Assembly: GCF_937129525.1 (NCBI RefSeq)
Contig: NZ_CAKZNK010000087.1
Span: 36,042 to 100,041, forward strand
Length of the DNA: 64,000 nucleotides
Origin: an uncultured Chloroflexus sp.
GTDB taxonomy: Bacteria; Chloroflexota; Chloroflexia; Chloroflexales; Chloroflexaceae
Reading direction: 5' to 3'
The position numbers were made by a program, and so were the translations under genes. Under the pieces are notes generated by a model that saw only the letters and a list, made by a program, of their open reading frames with translations, had not been told where the DNA came from and made no database searches. Positions 1 to 8,213 of the stretch are shown piece after piece (the first letter of the stretch is position 1; every line of letters starts with the position of its first letter).

Positions 1-491
1 GCCGGATTGCGCTGGAACAATGACAGAACGCCGCCTATCTGCAAGGCGGATCCCACTGTGCCGGAGGCCACGTAATTTCCACTACCGACGATCAGCAAGA
101 CCTGAATGATGACTGAGAGAGGCAGAAGCAGAACGTTGAGACACAGCACAGTTACTACCAATATCCCAGCCGCCGTTTGATCGTTACCGGTTGCTACAAC
201 TACCGCGACTGCGAAACATACAAACAGACAGACAAGCAAAAAGACCGGCAGATAGTAGGTGATGGCGATAAGCGCCCCCTTCAGACCTTCACTAAACACT
301 AAACCGAACTGATTGAGACGGGGCAGCGGACGATCATGACCACTGACGACTGCGCGGGCAACAAACAAGACACATCCCAGAGCGGCAATTTGCCCGATGA
401 CAGGCACCAATTGCAGCAATCCCACCACCAGGACAGGCTGCCACCAGTCAGGATCATCGAAAACAAAGCTAAAGGCGCGTGTGACATTCAT
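1..491 (-). CDS. DUF4013-like integral membrane protein (C-terminus outside window)
   Basis: The frame opens with ATG at 491-489 and stays open to the window edge for 163 codons, so the C-terminus is missing. The start reads MNVTRAFSFVFDDPDWWQP, followed by hydrophobic stretches at about residues 18-45 and 75-130. The N-terminal 'F-DDPDWW' element, a first membrane segment ending in a short R-V-x-G turn and a 'LPRL' patch resemble DUF4013, a family of multi-pass membrane proteins of unknown function. A second, longer protein with the same opening pattern lies downstream on the same strand (717-1442), so this is probably a paralogous pair. A different frame starting at 487 also has an ATG, but its product lacks this pattern. 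Function unknown. Confidence 0.7.
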   Translation of the reverse strand, partial: MNVTRAFSFVFDDPDWWQPVLVVGLLQLVPVIGQIAALGCVLFVARAVVSGHDRPLPRLNQFGLVFSEGLKGALIAITYYLPVFLLVCLFVCFAVAVVVATGNDQTAAGILVVTVLCLNVLLLPLSVIIQVLLIVGSGNYVASGTVGSALQIGGVLSLFQRNP

Positions 492-716
492 TGAGGTGCT
501 CCGGTTCTTGCTTGTTGCCTTAATCTGTGAAGGCTGGCGAATCTACCGGTTATCGGCGACGAAGCAACCAGGTCGAGGCATCCCGACCAGGTAAACAGGC
601 TCTGTCAAGCACAGCTTGCGCCGTGAAGCTGGCTCAACAGATCGGTCACTGAAAAGGACGATCCAGACTACGCCAATGATCGCTTCCTGGCGTCAACTGT
701 ACCATAAGATAGCAGA

Positions 717-1442
717 TTATGCGCGCTGCGTCATCTGCGCCTGTCGTTCAGCAGCTACATACAGTTGCGCGCCAACCAGTTGGGCGAAGACGCCGGCGCT
801 GCATACCAGCCAGCCGGCCAATCCGATCACGACCAGTGGCGCATTGAACGTGATCAAAAGACCGGTCATAAGCGCCAGTAACGCTGCTGGCAGATAGGCG
901 GCCAGGCTGGCCAGGCGAGCGCGCCAGAAGAAGATGCGGTAGGGCGCGCTCAAAGCCCGGCGAATCGTTTCGAAACTGAGCGCGCGTTCAATCTGGCCCT
1001 CTTCGGCAAACAGGAGCCGGCCAATCGGAGCCACCCCGATCATAAAGAAGCATAACCAGACCAGCCCCATCAGGGCCAGGATAGTATTGATGACCGGCGC
1101 GAGCAATGCAGTTTGCGCTGCCAGCGCAAGGAACAGACCACTACAACCCAGGATAAGGCCGCCGATCATCAACGGCAGCAGAAAGAAGGCCAGATCGATC
1201 AGGAGGGCAAAAATTCCGGTCAACGCTCGCAGCGTCCAATCACGCCATGGCGGCAGAGGTAGCGGGTAACCACGGCGAGTATTATCATAACTCTCCATGA
1301 TGAACCCAACTGCCAGCGGCAACCCGATGATCGTTATGGCCAGCGCGCCATGGAGCAGGCACTTACGCCACCAGGTTGGATCACGCCAGATCAGCTCAAC
1401 CGCAGCGCGAAGCGTGGTAGGAGGAGGGAGCGGCGTATACAC
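717..1442 (-). CDS. DUF4013-like multi-pass membrane protein
   Basis: 241 residues starting with GTG at 1442. The stop codon of the upstream cinA gene overlaps it by one base (TAGTG), so the two are probably translationally coupled. The protein has an N-terminal 'LIWRDPTWW' element, a 'GYPLPLPPW' loop after the first membrane segment, and about six hydrophobic segments. This is the layout of DUF4013 proteins, whose role is unknown. The same 'DPxWW' opening recurs in the gene at 1-491. A role in membrane organisation or transport is possible but nothing in the sequence proves it. Confidence 0.8.
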   Translation of the reverse strand: MYTPLPPPTTLRAAVELIWRDPTWWRKCLLHGALAITIIGLPLAVGFIMESYDNTRRGYPLPLPPWRDWTLRALTGIFALLIDLAFFLLPLMIGGLILGCSGLFLALAAQTALLAPVINTILALMGLVWLCFFMIGVAPIGRLLFAEEGQIERALSFETIRRALSAPYRIFFWRARLASLAAYLPAALLALMTGLLITFNAPLVVIGLAGWLVCSAGVFAQLVGAQLYVAAERQAQMTQRA

Positions 1443-2629
1443 TACTCAGATTCCCCGGCCAGATAGCGGCGAAGTAGATCGAGCGCCGCTGTGCCGATAA
1501 ACTCACGACCATCACCCGAGCGCAGATCGAAGGGACGGGTAAGCCGGCGTTCACCTCCCGGCGCCAGCAGGACGAAAGCGACCGGAGTGAAACCCTGCTC
1601 ATCGTGCCCGCTAGCCGGTTGCACACCTAACCCCAGATGACTCTGCCAGCGGTCAGCAACCGAGGCCGCGCCAGCCGCAGCCAGATCCGATGCTGCCAGC
1701 GCATCTGCCGGACGGTCAAGCGGATGGATTTCAACTCCGCGCAAATACTGCTCAATGTCAGGCGCGGCCAGCAGAGCGCGCAACACCGGCCCCTGGAGGA
1801 TCCCTTCGTACAGCGCCAGCGTCAACTGCCGTTCCCGCAGGAGACGGGCCACCACGACCGGCAACTCCTCTGTGCCCAGCAGATAGGGGCCGAGCCGTTC
1901 ACGAATGATCGCCTCGGTCTGCGCAATCATCGCCTCTGCTTCGGCCTGACTCTCGGCGCGAGCGCCGATGCGGAGTTCGTACCGCGCCCGCTTGGCCGAA
2001 ATACCAACGGTTGGATTGGCCTGTTGCATCAGATCGGCGATCCGCTCACCGATGACACTCTCTCCCAGACCAACTGCATGCAGTGTGCGCACGAGAATGA
2101 CCGTCGTGACCCCTCGCTCCTCACGCAGATACGGGATCACTACCGTCTCAAACAGATAGCGCATCTCACCCGGCACGCCAGGCAGAACGATCACCGTCCC
2201 GCGTTCATCCTCGATCAGGAAAGCCGGCGCAGTCCCGCGCGGATTGGGGATGACCCGCGCCCCCGCCGGCACATAGGCCTGACGCCGGTTACTTTCACTC
2301 ATCGGACGATTCATCGCAGCGAAGCGGGCCGCAATCTGATCGAGCAATTCCTGATGAAACTCAAGCGGACGGTTGAATACGGATGCCACCGCTTCGCGGG
2401 TAACATCATCGAGAGTTGGGCCAAGACCACCGGTACAGATAACCAGATCAGAGCGTTCCAGCGCCTCGCGCACTGCCGTCGCGATCCGCTCAACATTATC
2501 GCCCACCACTGTCTTGCGATAGACATTGACGCCAGCGGCAGCCAGTTGACCGGCCAGGTAAGCGCTGTTAGTATCAACTGTTACGCCCAGTAACAATTCT
2601 GAGCCGATCGCGATAATTTCGGCATCCAT
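1442..2629 (-). CDS. cinA: CinA-like protein: intact molybdopterin-binding half, degraded deamidase half
   Basis: 395 residues, slightly short for full-length CinA (usually about 415). Residues 1-170 form the MoCF-binding/COG1058 domain, with the 'IGSELLLG' opening, the CTGGLGPTLDD motif at 65-75 and 'PGVPGEM' near 150. In the family this half acts as an ADP-ribose pyrophosphatase-type domain. The C-terminal half (from about 255) should carry the nicotinamide-nucleotide deamidase motifs AESCTGG and TGIAGP. Here the first is replaced by LYEGILQGP (273-281) and the second is not recognisable, so the catalytic serine appears lost. The frame is uninterrupted, which argues for a maintained pseudoenzyme domain rather than a pseudogene. 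It is coupled to the membrane protein downstream. Confidence 0.85.
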   Translation of the reverse strand: MDAEIIAIGSELLLGVTVDTNSAYLAGQLAAAGVNVYRKTVVGDNVERIATAVREALERSDLVICTGGLGPTLDDVTREAVASVFNRPLEFHQELLDQIAARFAAMNRPMSESNRRQAYVPAGARVIPNPRGTAPAFLIEDERGTVIVLPGVPGEMRYLFETVVIPYLREERGVTTVILVRTLHAVGLGESVIGERIADLMQQANPTVGISAKRARYELRIGARAESQAEAEAMIAQTEAIIRERLGPYLLGTEELPVVVARLLRERQLTLALYEGILQGPVLRALLAAPDIEQYLRGVEIHPLDRPADALAASDLAAAGAASVADRWQSHLGLGVQPASGHDEQGFTPVAFVLLAPGGERRLTRPFDLRSGDGREFIGTAALDLLRRYLAGESE

Positions 2630-2768
2630 AGCTCATTCCTCTGGCGCACAAAGACACAGACATGCTGTGCCACTCACAATGCCGAAACCGGGAGGATAAC
2701 AGAGTAACTGGGCGGCGCGTAGAACGCTGCCCATTGCCTCTGAAACGCTGCGGTATCTGCGATTCACA

Positions 2769-3197
2769 TCATGCCAGCGGTTCTGATGGCGGCTGAGGTG
2801 GTTCGCTGATCCGTTTGCGATACTCGCGCCACAATTCTTGTTCACGCTGAGCAGCGGCGCGCTGCCCGGCAGCGATAGCAGCTCGCAATCGCTCGGCAAA
2901 CGACTGCCGTGTTACTCCGGCCCGCGCCACGAGCGCCTGGCGAATATCGCCACCTGAACGCGGATTGAGCAAGGCTACCGCAGCTACGCCGATAACGGCG
3001 CCAATCAGGACGCCGGCAATAAACGCGCCGGTTGCCGATGCGGTTTGGCGTTCGTGTTCGCGGCGTAACGCTGCAAGCAGGCGCTGCGCCGCTTCACGCT
3101 CAGCAGCCAGCGCCTCGAAGGTGGCGGCGCGTTCGGAATGGAGCGCTTCGGCGAACCGGCGCGCGACTTCGGCAATCGCATCGTTCTCAACGGTCAT
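2769..3197 (-). CDS. YtxH-like membrane-anchored protein
   Basis: The start was set at the ATG at 3197 because GAGGAG lies six bases before it; an in-frame ATG at 3305 would run through the end of thrS and has no such site. The product has 142 residues. An acidic, helical N-terminus (about 1-45) is followed by one glycine-rich membrane segment near 52-73 (FIAGVLIGAVIGVAAVALL), an 'NPRSGGDIR' turn and a charged helical tail. This matches the YtxH/gas-vesicle-GvpP-like layout, where proteins of unknown function have a single membrane segment followed by an NP-SG-R turn. It lies 10 bases after thrS and is probably co-transcribed with it. Confidence 0.7.
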   Translation of the reverse strand: MTVENDAIAEVARRFAEALHSERAATFEALAAEREAAQRLLAALRREHERQTASATGAFIAGVLIGAVIGVAAVALLNPRSGGDIRQALVARAGVTRQSFAERLRAAIAAGQRAAAQREQELWREYRKRISEPPQPPSEPLA

Positions 3198-3207
3198 CGG
3201 GAACTCC

Positions 3208-4995
3208 TCAACTGCTGCGGGTGCGAATCTCTTCCAGAGCGCGGGCCAAAAATGCATCAACCGGCATTGCGCCGAGATCTTCACCGGCCCGGGTGCGAAC
3301 AGCAACTGCGTCAGCAGCCTCTTCTCTGGCTCCGATTATAAGCATATACGGAATCTTCTGCAACTGCGCCCGTCGAATCTTCCCCTGCATGCGGTCACGG
3401 TTATCGTCAAGTTCAACCCGCAAACCGGCAGCAAAGAGGCGCTGGCGAACCTTATGGGCAAACTCCATCTGCTTATCCGTGATCGGGATGATGACGGCCT
3501 GTACAGGCGCCAGCCAGAGCGGGAAGGCGCCGCCGTAGTGCTCGATCAAGACCCCCATAAATCGCTCGGTAGTGCCGGTCACAGCGCGATGCAACACGAC
3601 CGGCGTATGCGGCCTGTCATCTTCGCCAATATATTCGCATCCCAGGCGGGCCGGCTGGATAAAGTCTACCTGGATCGTGCTCAACTGCCATTCACGCCCC
3701 AATACATCGCGGGCCAAAAAGTCGGCTTTGGGGCCGTAGAACGCCGCTTCACCCTCAGCCTCGAAATATTCGACATCGTTGGCTTCAAGCGCAGCGCGCA
3801 ATGCGATGGTCGCCTGTTCCCACTTCTCATCGTCTTGAACGTATTTCCCATCCTTGCCGCGCAGCGATAGCCGCACTTTATAATCGGTGAATTTGTACGT
3901 GCCTAACACCTCTCGGATTACCTGCAACGCAAGGCTAAACTCAGCTTGAATCTGATCGGGTCGGCAGAAGATATGACAATCATCCTGGGTGAGGGCGCGC
4001 ACTCGCGTCAAACCACTTAAGGCACCGCTATCTTCATAACGGTAGAGCGTGGCAAATTCGGCAAAGCGTAACGGCAAATCGCGATAGCTGATCACGCCGA
4101 GCTGATTGTAGAGCGTCATGTGGCTGGGACAATTCATCGGCTTGAGGCGGAAGACCAGCTCTTCGCTCTCGACCATCGGCGGGAACATACTATCCCGATA
4201 GTTGTCGTAATGGCCCGACTTGCGGTAGAGCTGCTCTTTGACGACATTCCCCGTCCAGACATGTTGATAGCCGTAGCGCGTCTGCACTTCGCGTACGAAC
4301 TTTTCCATTTCGTAGCGAATGATTTCACCCTTGGGGGTAAAGATCGGCAGACCGGGACCAATGTCATCAGAGAAGAAAAACAGCCCCAACTCTTTACCCA
4401 GCCGGCGGTGGTCGCGCTTGCGCGCCTCTTCCAACCGGTGCAGATAGGCTTCCAGTTCCTCTTTGGTATTCCAGCCGGTGCCGTAGATGCGCTGCAATTG
4501 GCGATTCTTCTCATCGCCACGCCAGTACGCACCGGCGATACTCATCAGCTTAAACGCTTCCGGGTTGATTTCGCCGGTATGGTTGAGGTGTGGCCCGCGA
4601 CAGAGATCCTCGAAGGTGTCCTGGCGATAGGTGGAAATAACCGTATCGCCATGATGGGTTTCGCCATATTCATCCAAACCCTTAGCCAGCCCTTCGATCA
4701 ATTCCAGCTTGTAGGGCTGGTTGGCGAAAAGCTGCCGGGCTTCTTCAGCGCTGACCTCACGATAGATAAATGGATGGTTACCGGCAATGATCCGCTTCAT
4801 CCGCTGCTCGATCTCGGTCAGATCTTCGGGAGTCAGCGGTCGTGGCAGATCGAAATCGTAGTAGAAACCGTTTTCAATCGGCGGCCCAATTGCGATTTTG
4901 CCTTCAGGAAACATTTCGAGCACAGCCTGCGCCATCACATGGGCCAGTGAATGACGCAGACGGTAGTAGGGATCGCTGTTGGGATCGACTGGCAT
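3208..4995 (-). CDS. thrS: Threonyl-tRNA synthetase lacking the TGS domain
   Basis: 595 residues. Charges tRNA-Thr with threonine in the cytoplasm. The protein starts directly in the editing (SAD) domain, with HSLAH at 15-19 and a later 'CRGPHLNHTG' stretch that completes the zinc/editing site. It continues with the class II catalytic core (about 210-490, including 'MNCPSHM', 'RYEDSGALSGLTRVR' and the C-terminal motif 3) and an anticodon-binding domain at the end. The N-terminal TGS domain found in most bacterial ThrS (about 640 residues) is absent. The gene is the second in an operon led by a T-box with a Thr specifier, so its expression should rise when tRNA-Thr is uncharged. Confidence 0.96.
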   Translation of the reverse strand: MPVDPNSDPYYRLRHSLAHVMAQAVLEMFPEGKIAIGPPIENGFYYDFDLPRPLTPEDLTEIEQRMKRIIAGNHPFIYREVSAEEARQLFANQPYKLELIEGLAKGLDEYGETHHGDTVISTYRQDTFEDLCRGPHLNHTGEINPEAFKLMSIAGAYWRGDEKNRQLQRIYGTGWNTKEELEAYLHRLEEARKRDHRRLGKELGLFFFSDDIGPGLPIFTPKGEIIRYEMEKFVREVQTRYGYQHVWTGNVVKEQLYRKSGHYDNYRDSMFPPMVESEELVFRLKPMNCPSHMTLYNQLGVISYRDLPLRFAEFATLYRYEDSGALSGLTRVRALTQDDCHIFCRPDQIQAEFSLALQVIREVLGTYKFTDYKVRLSLRGKDGKYVQDDEKWEQATIALRAALEANDVEYFEAEGEAAFYGPKADFLARDVLGREWQLSTIQVDFIQPARLGCEYIGEDDRPHTPVVLHRAVTGTTERFMGVLIEHYGGAFPLWLAPVQAVIIPITDKQMEFAHKVRQRLFAAGLRVELDDNRDRMQGKIRRAQLQKIPYMLIIGAREEAADAVAVRTRAGEDLGAMPVDAFLARALEEIRTRSS

Positions 4996-5009
4996 AGTAG
5001 CATCTCCTT

Positions 5010-5585
5010 TTACCTGGTTACGATGGTAAGCGAACCGTCTTCAATCCGGGCCGCGACGAGCTGACGCCCTTGCCGGACCAGCTCGGTGTTAATCCGTTCA
5101 TTCAACACTGTTGCCAGATCATCGGCTGAGACAAATGCCACTAGCGGACCCTCGATCTGCGGCGCGAGCGGCACGATCCGGCCATCACGCACTGTAACGC
5201 CGCTGCTGACCACGCTTGTCATACCATAGGCGCGCACGGTGATGATTGCCCGTTCGGCCACCAACTGCACCCTGGCCTCTTCAACCGGCAACACTGCGTC
5301 GATCCCGCCGAGATAGCTATTAATCTCGGCTTCGCTAACGGTGACTTCACCGTTCGGCAACGCCGCAATTAACGCCGGTAAGGGCGCCGCTGCTGCCGGC
5401 GCATTGACCGGTGGCACAAGCAGATCGGCGAGATAGCGACCAATGGCGGCGCTCAGTTGCGGTCGGGCCAGGAACAGATAGAGCGCTACAATGAACAGCA
5501 ACCCTAACCCCAGGCGCGCAATCTGGCCGCCGCAGCTCCCCGCCTCACGGCGTCGCGCCGGTAACCGACGCGCAGAAGAACGCAT
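5010..5585 (-). CDS. Membrane-anchored extracytoplasmic protein between the T-box and thrS
   Basis: The ATG at 5585 was chosen because AGGGGG lies six bases upstream; a longer frame from 5642 has no such site. About 191 residues: a basic N-terminus, one membrane segment (GLGLLFIVALYLFLA), then a soluble domain of alternating strands and helices with an 'LPNGEVTVSEAEINSYL' stretch and an 'ADDLATVLNERINTEL' helix. This pattern resembles small lipid-binding-like or DUF2993-like outer domains, but I cannot name the family. It lies 14 bases upstream of thrS, inside the T-box-controlled transcript, so it should share threonine-tRNA-dependent control. Confidence 0.7.
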   Translation of the reverse strand: MRSSARRLPARRREAGSCGGQIARLGLGLLFIVALYLFLARPQLSAAIGRYLADLLVPPVNAPAAAAPLPALIAALPNGEVTVSEAEINSYLGGIDAVLPVEEARVQLVAERAIITVRAYGMTSVVSSGVTVRDGRIVPLAPQIEGPLVAFVSADDLATVLNERINTELVRQGRQLVAARIEDGSLTIVTR

Positions 5586-5660
5586 AGACAGCCCCCTGGA
5601 TGCGGGCAAGGTCGTCATAACCGGCTCCATACATCTGCGCAACCTGATATGCCGACCTTC

Positions 5661-5700
5661 AACTCAAACAGCTCTCCGCCCGCACCGGGACGAAGAGCTG
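5661..5700 (-). terminator. T-box terminator hairpin competing with the antiterminator
   Basis: On the minus strand CAGCTCT (5700-5694) pairs with AGAGCTG (5675-5669), with an inner CCCG/CGGG stem, and is followed by TTTGAGTT. The 5' arm and inner stem use the CTTCGTCCC bases that also pair in the T-box antiterminator, so the two folds exclude each other, as expected for transcription attenuation. The U-tract is short and imperfect. Confidence 0.75.
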
Positions 5701-5912
5701 CTTCGTGGTTCCACCCTGTGTTCACGCAACGCCGGGTAGAGGCGTCGCGCCTCATTGCTCGCGATAACGGGCGAATCCCGTGCTCCCATACTGGCTTTGC
5801 GCGTTCCGGGAGCCGCTCGGAGGTGGTTTTCGCCCGACCCATCTCCAGACGCGCTCTCAGTCACGGCGCGCCCTCCCTGTGGTCGGAATCGGGGTACTCG
5901 TCCTCGTCGGCG
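5669..5912 (-). promoter_or_regulatory. T-box riboswitch, threonine-specific (leader of the thrS operon)
   Basis: Read on the minus strand, the leader opens with a GACGAGGACGAGTA element (about 5909-5895), typical of the base of Stem I. It continues with AGGGAG and CTGAGAGCGCG segments of the Stem I apical region. A specifier-loop sequence GAAAACCACCTCCGAG then places the codon ACC (Thr) at 5827-5825. The hallmark T-box AGGGTGGAACCACGAAG begins at 5717, and its partner CTTCGTCCC ends at 5687; together they form the antiterminator. The same 3' strand lies inside a competing hairpin (see terminator). The specifier agrees with the downstream thrS. No computed fold was available. Confidence 0.9.
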
Positions 5913-5931
5913 CTTTTTGATGTTGTTTGCC

Positions 5932-5960
5932 ATGGTAGCGCGAAGCGCGCTGCGCGTCAA
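5932..5960 (-). promoter_or_regulatory. Promoter of the T-box/thrS transcript
   Basis: On the minus strand TTGACG (5960-5955), a 17-base spacer and TACCAT (5937-5932) form a sigma-70-like promoter. Transcription would start near 5925, about 15 bases before the T-box Stem I. Confidence 0.6.
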
Positions 5961-6102
5961 GGTGAAGATGCGGAAATCGGTGACATTCCTGCCATCAATT
6001 CATAGGGGATTGCGCAGGCGTGCCGCAGACACGAGACCGGCAAGCGTATGGCCCGCAACGACCGGCAAACGACCGCAGACTGGCCGATTGCTTTGTTTCA
6101 CG
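5961..6102. other. Gap upstream of the thrS leader promoter
   Basis: The stretch between the ABC permease gene and the thrS promoter holds no recognisable gene. The whole 5586-6102 interval is accounted for by the T-box leader, its promoter and this short spacer. Confidence 0.5.
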
Positions 6103-6891
6103 CTAAGCCCCTACTGCACTGTAGTGGTACACACCATTTCGCCAAAGCCAGCGCAGCAGCAAACCGAGTGCGATAGCCCATCCCAGTTGATGCGCTAACC
6201 CCCAGCCAATGGCCGCTGGATCGAGCCGACCCAACAACAGCTCCAACGGGAAGCTGAGCATCGCCCGAAACGGCAACCACATCAACACTGCCGTTACCGG
6301 CGGCGGCAAGAGATCGAGCGGAATGAGGTAGCCGCTGCTGAAGGCGTACAGACCAAACCAGAAATCTTGCAACGCCAGCACCTGCGTCCACCAGAAACTT
6401 AATGCGCCGATGCAGCACTGGTTGAGGAAGTAGACAATAAACGCCAGGACGATGGCCAGCGGCAACACTGCCCAGGATAACGGCTCAGGTTGCGGAATTG
6501 CGCCAGGAGCAATCAGGGCAGCGATCAACGCAATTGGCGCCACCATGACCAACCGCAACGGCTTGTCAGCCAGCGCCATCGCCAGATAACGCCAGAGCGG
6601 ATGCACCGGTCGCAACAGGTACGGCGAGAGTTCACCTAGCCGAATTTCGCGCTCCATATCCCAGATGATCCAGACGCCGGTAAGCTGACGAATGCAGAGC
6701 GCCCCGACAAAGTAGGCGACAAAATCGTCGCTGCCATAACCACCAATGACTCCGTCACCAGCCAGCGAACGCCAGACTGCCAGCATGATCAGTGGCAGCA
6801 TGCCGGTAACAACCCAGATAAAGAGTTGAGCGCGATAGGCCAGCGCATCAGCCCAGGCTGCGCGCATCAGAACGGCAAATTTGGCGAGCAT
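6103..6891 (-). CDS. ABC-2 type permease (ABC2_membrane_6/DUF990-like)
   Basis: 262 residues with about six membrane segments. The 'FVAYFVGALCIRQLTGVWIIWDMEREIRLGELSPYLLRPVHPLWRY' region, where a short cytoplasmic segment contains E-R-E-I-R-x-G-x-L-S and L-L-R-P, is characteristic of the DUF990/ABC-2 permease family. These exporters work with an ATPase of the NatA type, and one lies on the other strand at 8214-9188 beyond a glycosyltransferase. Such systems normally have two related permeases; only one is present here. The exported substrate is unknown. Confidence 0.85.
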   Translation of the reverse strand: MLAKFAVLMRAAWADALAYRAQLFIWVVTGMLPLIMLAVWRSLAGDGVIGGYGSDDFVAYFVGALCIRQLTGVWIIWDMEREIRLGELSPYLLRPVHPLWRYLAMALADKPLRLVMVAPIALIAALIAPGAIPQPEPLSWAVLPLAIVLAFIVYFLNQCCIGALSFWWTQVLALQDFWFGLYAFSSGYLIPLDLLPPPVTAVLMWLPFRAMLSFPLELLLGRLDPAAIGWGLAHQLGWAIALGLLLRWLWRNGVYHYSAVGA

Positions 6892-7135
6892 AGACGCGCT
6901 ACCTTCATGTCACTGCCGCAACGCTCGCGCGTTATTATCGATCAGACACTCTTTCTATTGTAGCAAAAGTGGCGCAACATTTTGAAGTTGTTGTCCATCC
7001 GCAGAGTTACCTTGCGCTGCTGAGCGGTCGGCATTGATCTTTTACTGATGACATTGAACAAATTCCCGCTCTTTACAATGATCTGGCTCGTTTCGATTAT
7101 GATAGAGAAGACAACGCACTCTAAACGGAGAACTC

Positions 7136-8191
7136 ATGCGCATCGCTTTTCTCGACTCGTGGATTCAGCAGGTGGCCGAAGGCAGTGGCACCGCCGCCGC
7201 AATTGGCGGTCTTGGCTACGCTTTGCGCAAACACGGCCATCACGTCGCCCGCATTTCGCCACCGGTCATGTGGCCACCCAACCTGACCTTGCGCCGGTTG
7301 CTATTCAACCTGTACGTGCCGGCACTGCTCCGCGCGCTACCCTACGATCTTATTGTCGGGGTAGATATTGATGGTGTTCTGGTAGCAGGACGAGTCACTT
7401 CCCCCTATGTCTGTAGCATTAAGGGAGTGATTGCCGAAGAACTGCAACACGAACGCGGCAACGTCCGTCGATTGCTCTGGTTGCTCTCGCGTCTCGAACG
7501 GATCAACGCCCGTCGCGCGCCACTCGTGATTACAACCAGTGTCTACTGCCGGCGCAGCGTGCAACACCACTACGGGGTGCCGGAAGAACGCATTCGGATT
7601 GTGCCCGAAGGGATCGATCTGGCGGCCTGGCCACAACCAGAGCGGCGAGGCGATGGCCAGACAATTCTCTGCGTAGCCCGTCAATATCCGCGCAAACACA
7701 TCGCCGATCTGATCCGCGCTTTTGCTCAGGTACGGCGACAGTTCCCACAGGCCAGACTGGTGATCATCGGCGATGGGCCAGAACACGCCAACCTGCGCGC
7801 GCTGGCCGCCGGGTTAGATCTTAACGACGCCTGCCAGCTACTCGGCGCGCTGCCCAATGATGACGACGTGAAGGCCTGGTATTATCGCGCCGATCTCTTC
7901 TGCTTGCCCAGCGTGCAAGAAGGTTTCGGCATCGTCTTTCTTGAAGCGATGGCTGCCGGGCTGCCGATAGTCGCTACCACTGCCGCCGCAATACCCGAAG
8001 TCGTGCCCCACGGCGAAGCCGGTTTACTGGTTCCACCCGGCGATATACCGGCGCTGGCTTCAGCGTTGAGCGCCTTGCTAGCCGATCCGGCCCTCCGTCA
8101 ACGCTACGGCGAATTCGGTCGCGCATACGTCGATCGGTTTGATTGGATGCTCGTCGCCGAACGGTTTCTGACTGTGACCCGTGGTTGGTGA
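7136..8191 (+). CDS. GT4-family (GT-B) glycosyltransferase
   Basis: 351 residues, ATG at 7136 preceded by CGGAG. The N-terminal Rossmann half opens MRIAFLDSWIQQVAEGSG; the C-terminal half carries 'GDGPEHANLRALA', 'DLFCLPSVQEGFGIVFLEAMAAGLPIVAT' (the E-x7-E nucleotide-sugar-binding motif) and 'GEAGLLVPPGD'. This is a retaining GT4 enzyme that transfers a sugar from a nucleotide donor to a glycan or lipid. It overlaps the region just before an ABC ATPase gene and is probably co-transcribed with it, which suggests that it makes or modifies the exported glycoconjugate. The acceptor cannot be told from sequence. Confidence 0.92.
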   Translation: MRIAFLDSWIQQVAEGSGTAAAIGGLGYALRKHGHHVARISPPVMWPPNLTLRRLLFNLYVPALLRALPYDLIVGVDIDGVLVAGRVTSPYVCSIKGVIAEELQHERGNVRRLLWLLSRLERINARRAPLVITTSVYCRRSVQHHYGVPEERIRIVPEGIDLAAWPQPERRGDGQTILCVARQYPRKHIADLIRAFAQVRRQFPQARLVIIGDGPEHANLRALAAGLDLNDACQLLGALPNDDDVKAWYYRADLFCLPSVQEGFGIVFLEAMAAGLPIVATTAAAIPEVVPHGEAGLLVPPGDIPALASALSALLADPALRQRYGEFGRAYVDRFDWMLVAERFLTVTRGW

Positions 8192-8213
8192 AGTTTTCGG
8201 AAAGAAATGCTGT

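Noticed and set aside
5615..6005. Open frames in the thrS leader
   Set aside because: They overlap the T-box and its promoter and have no protein features.
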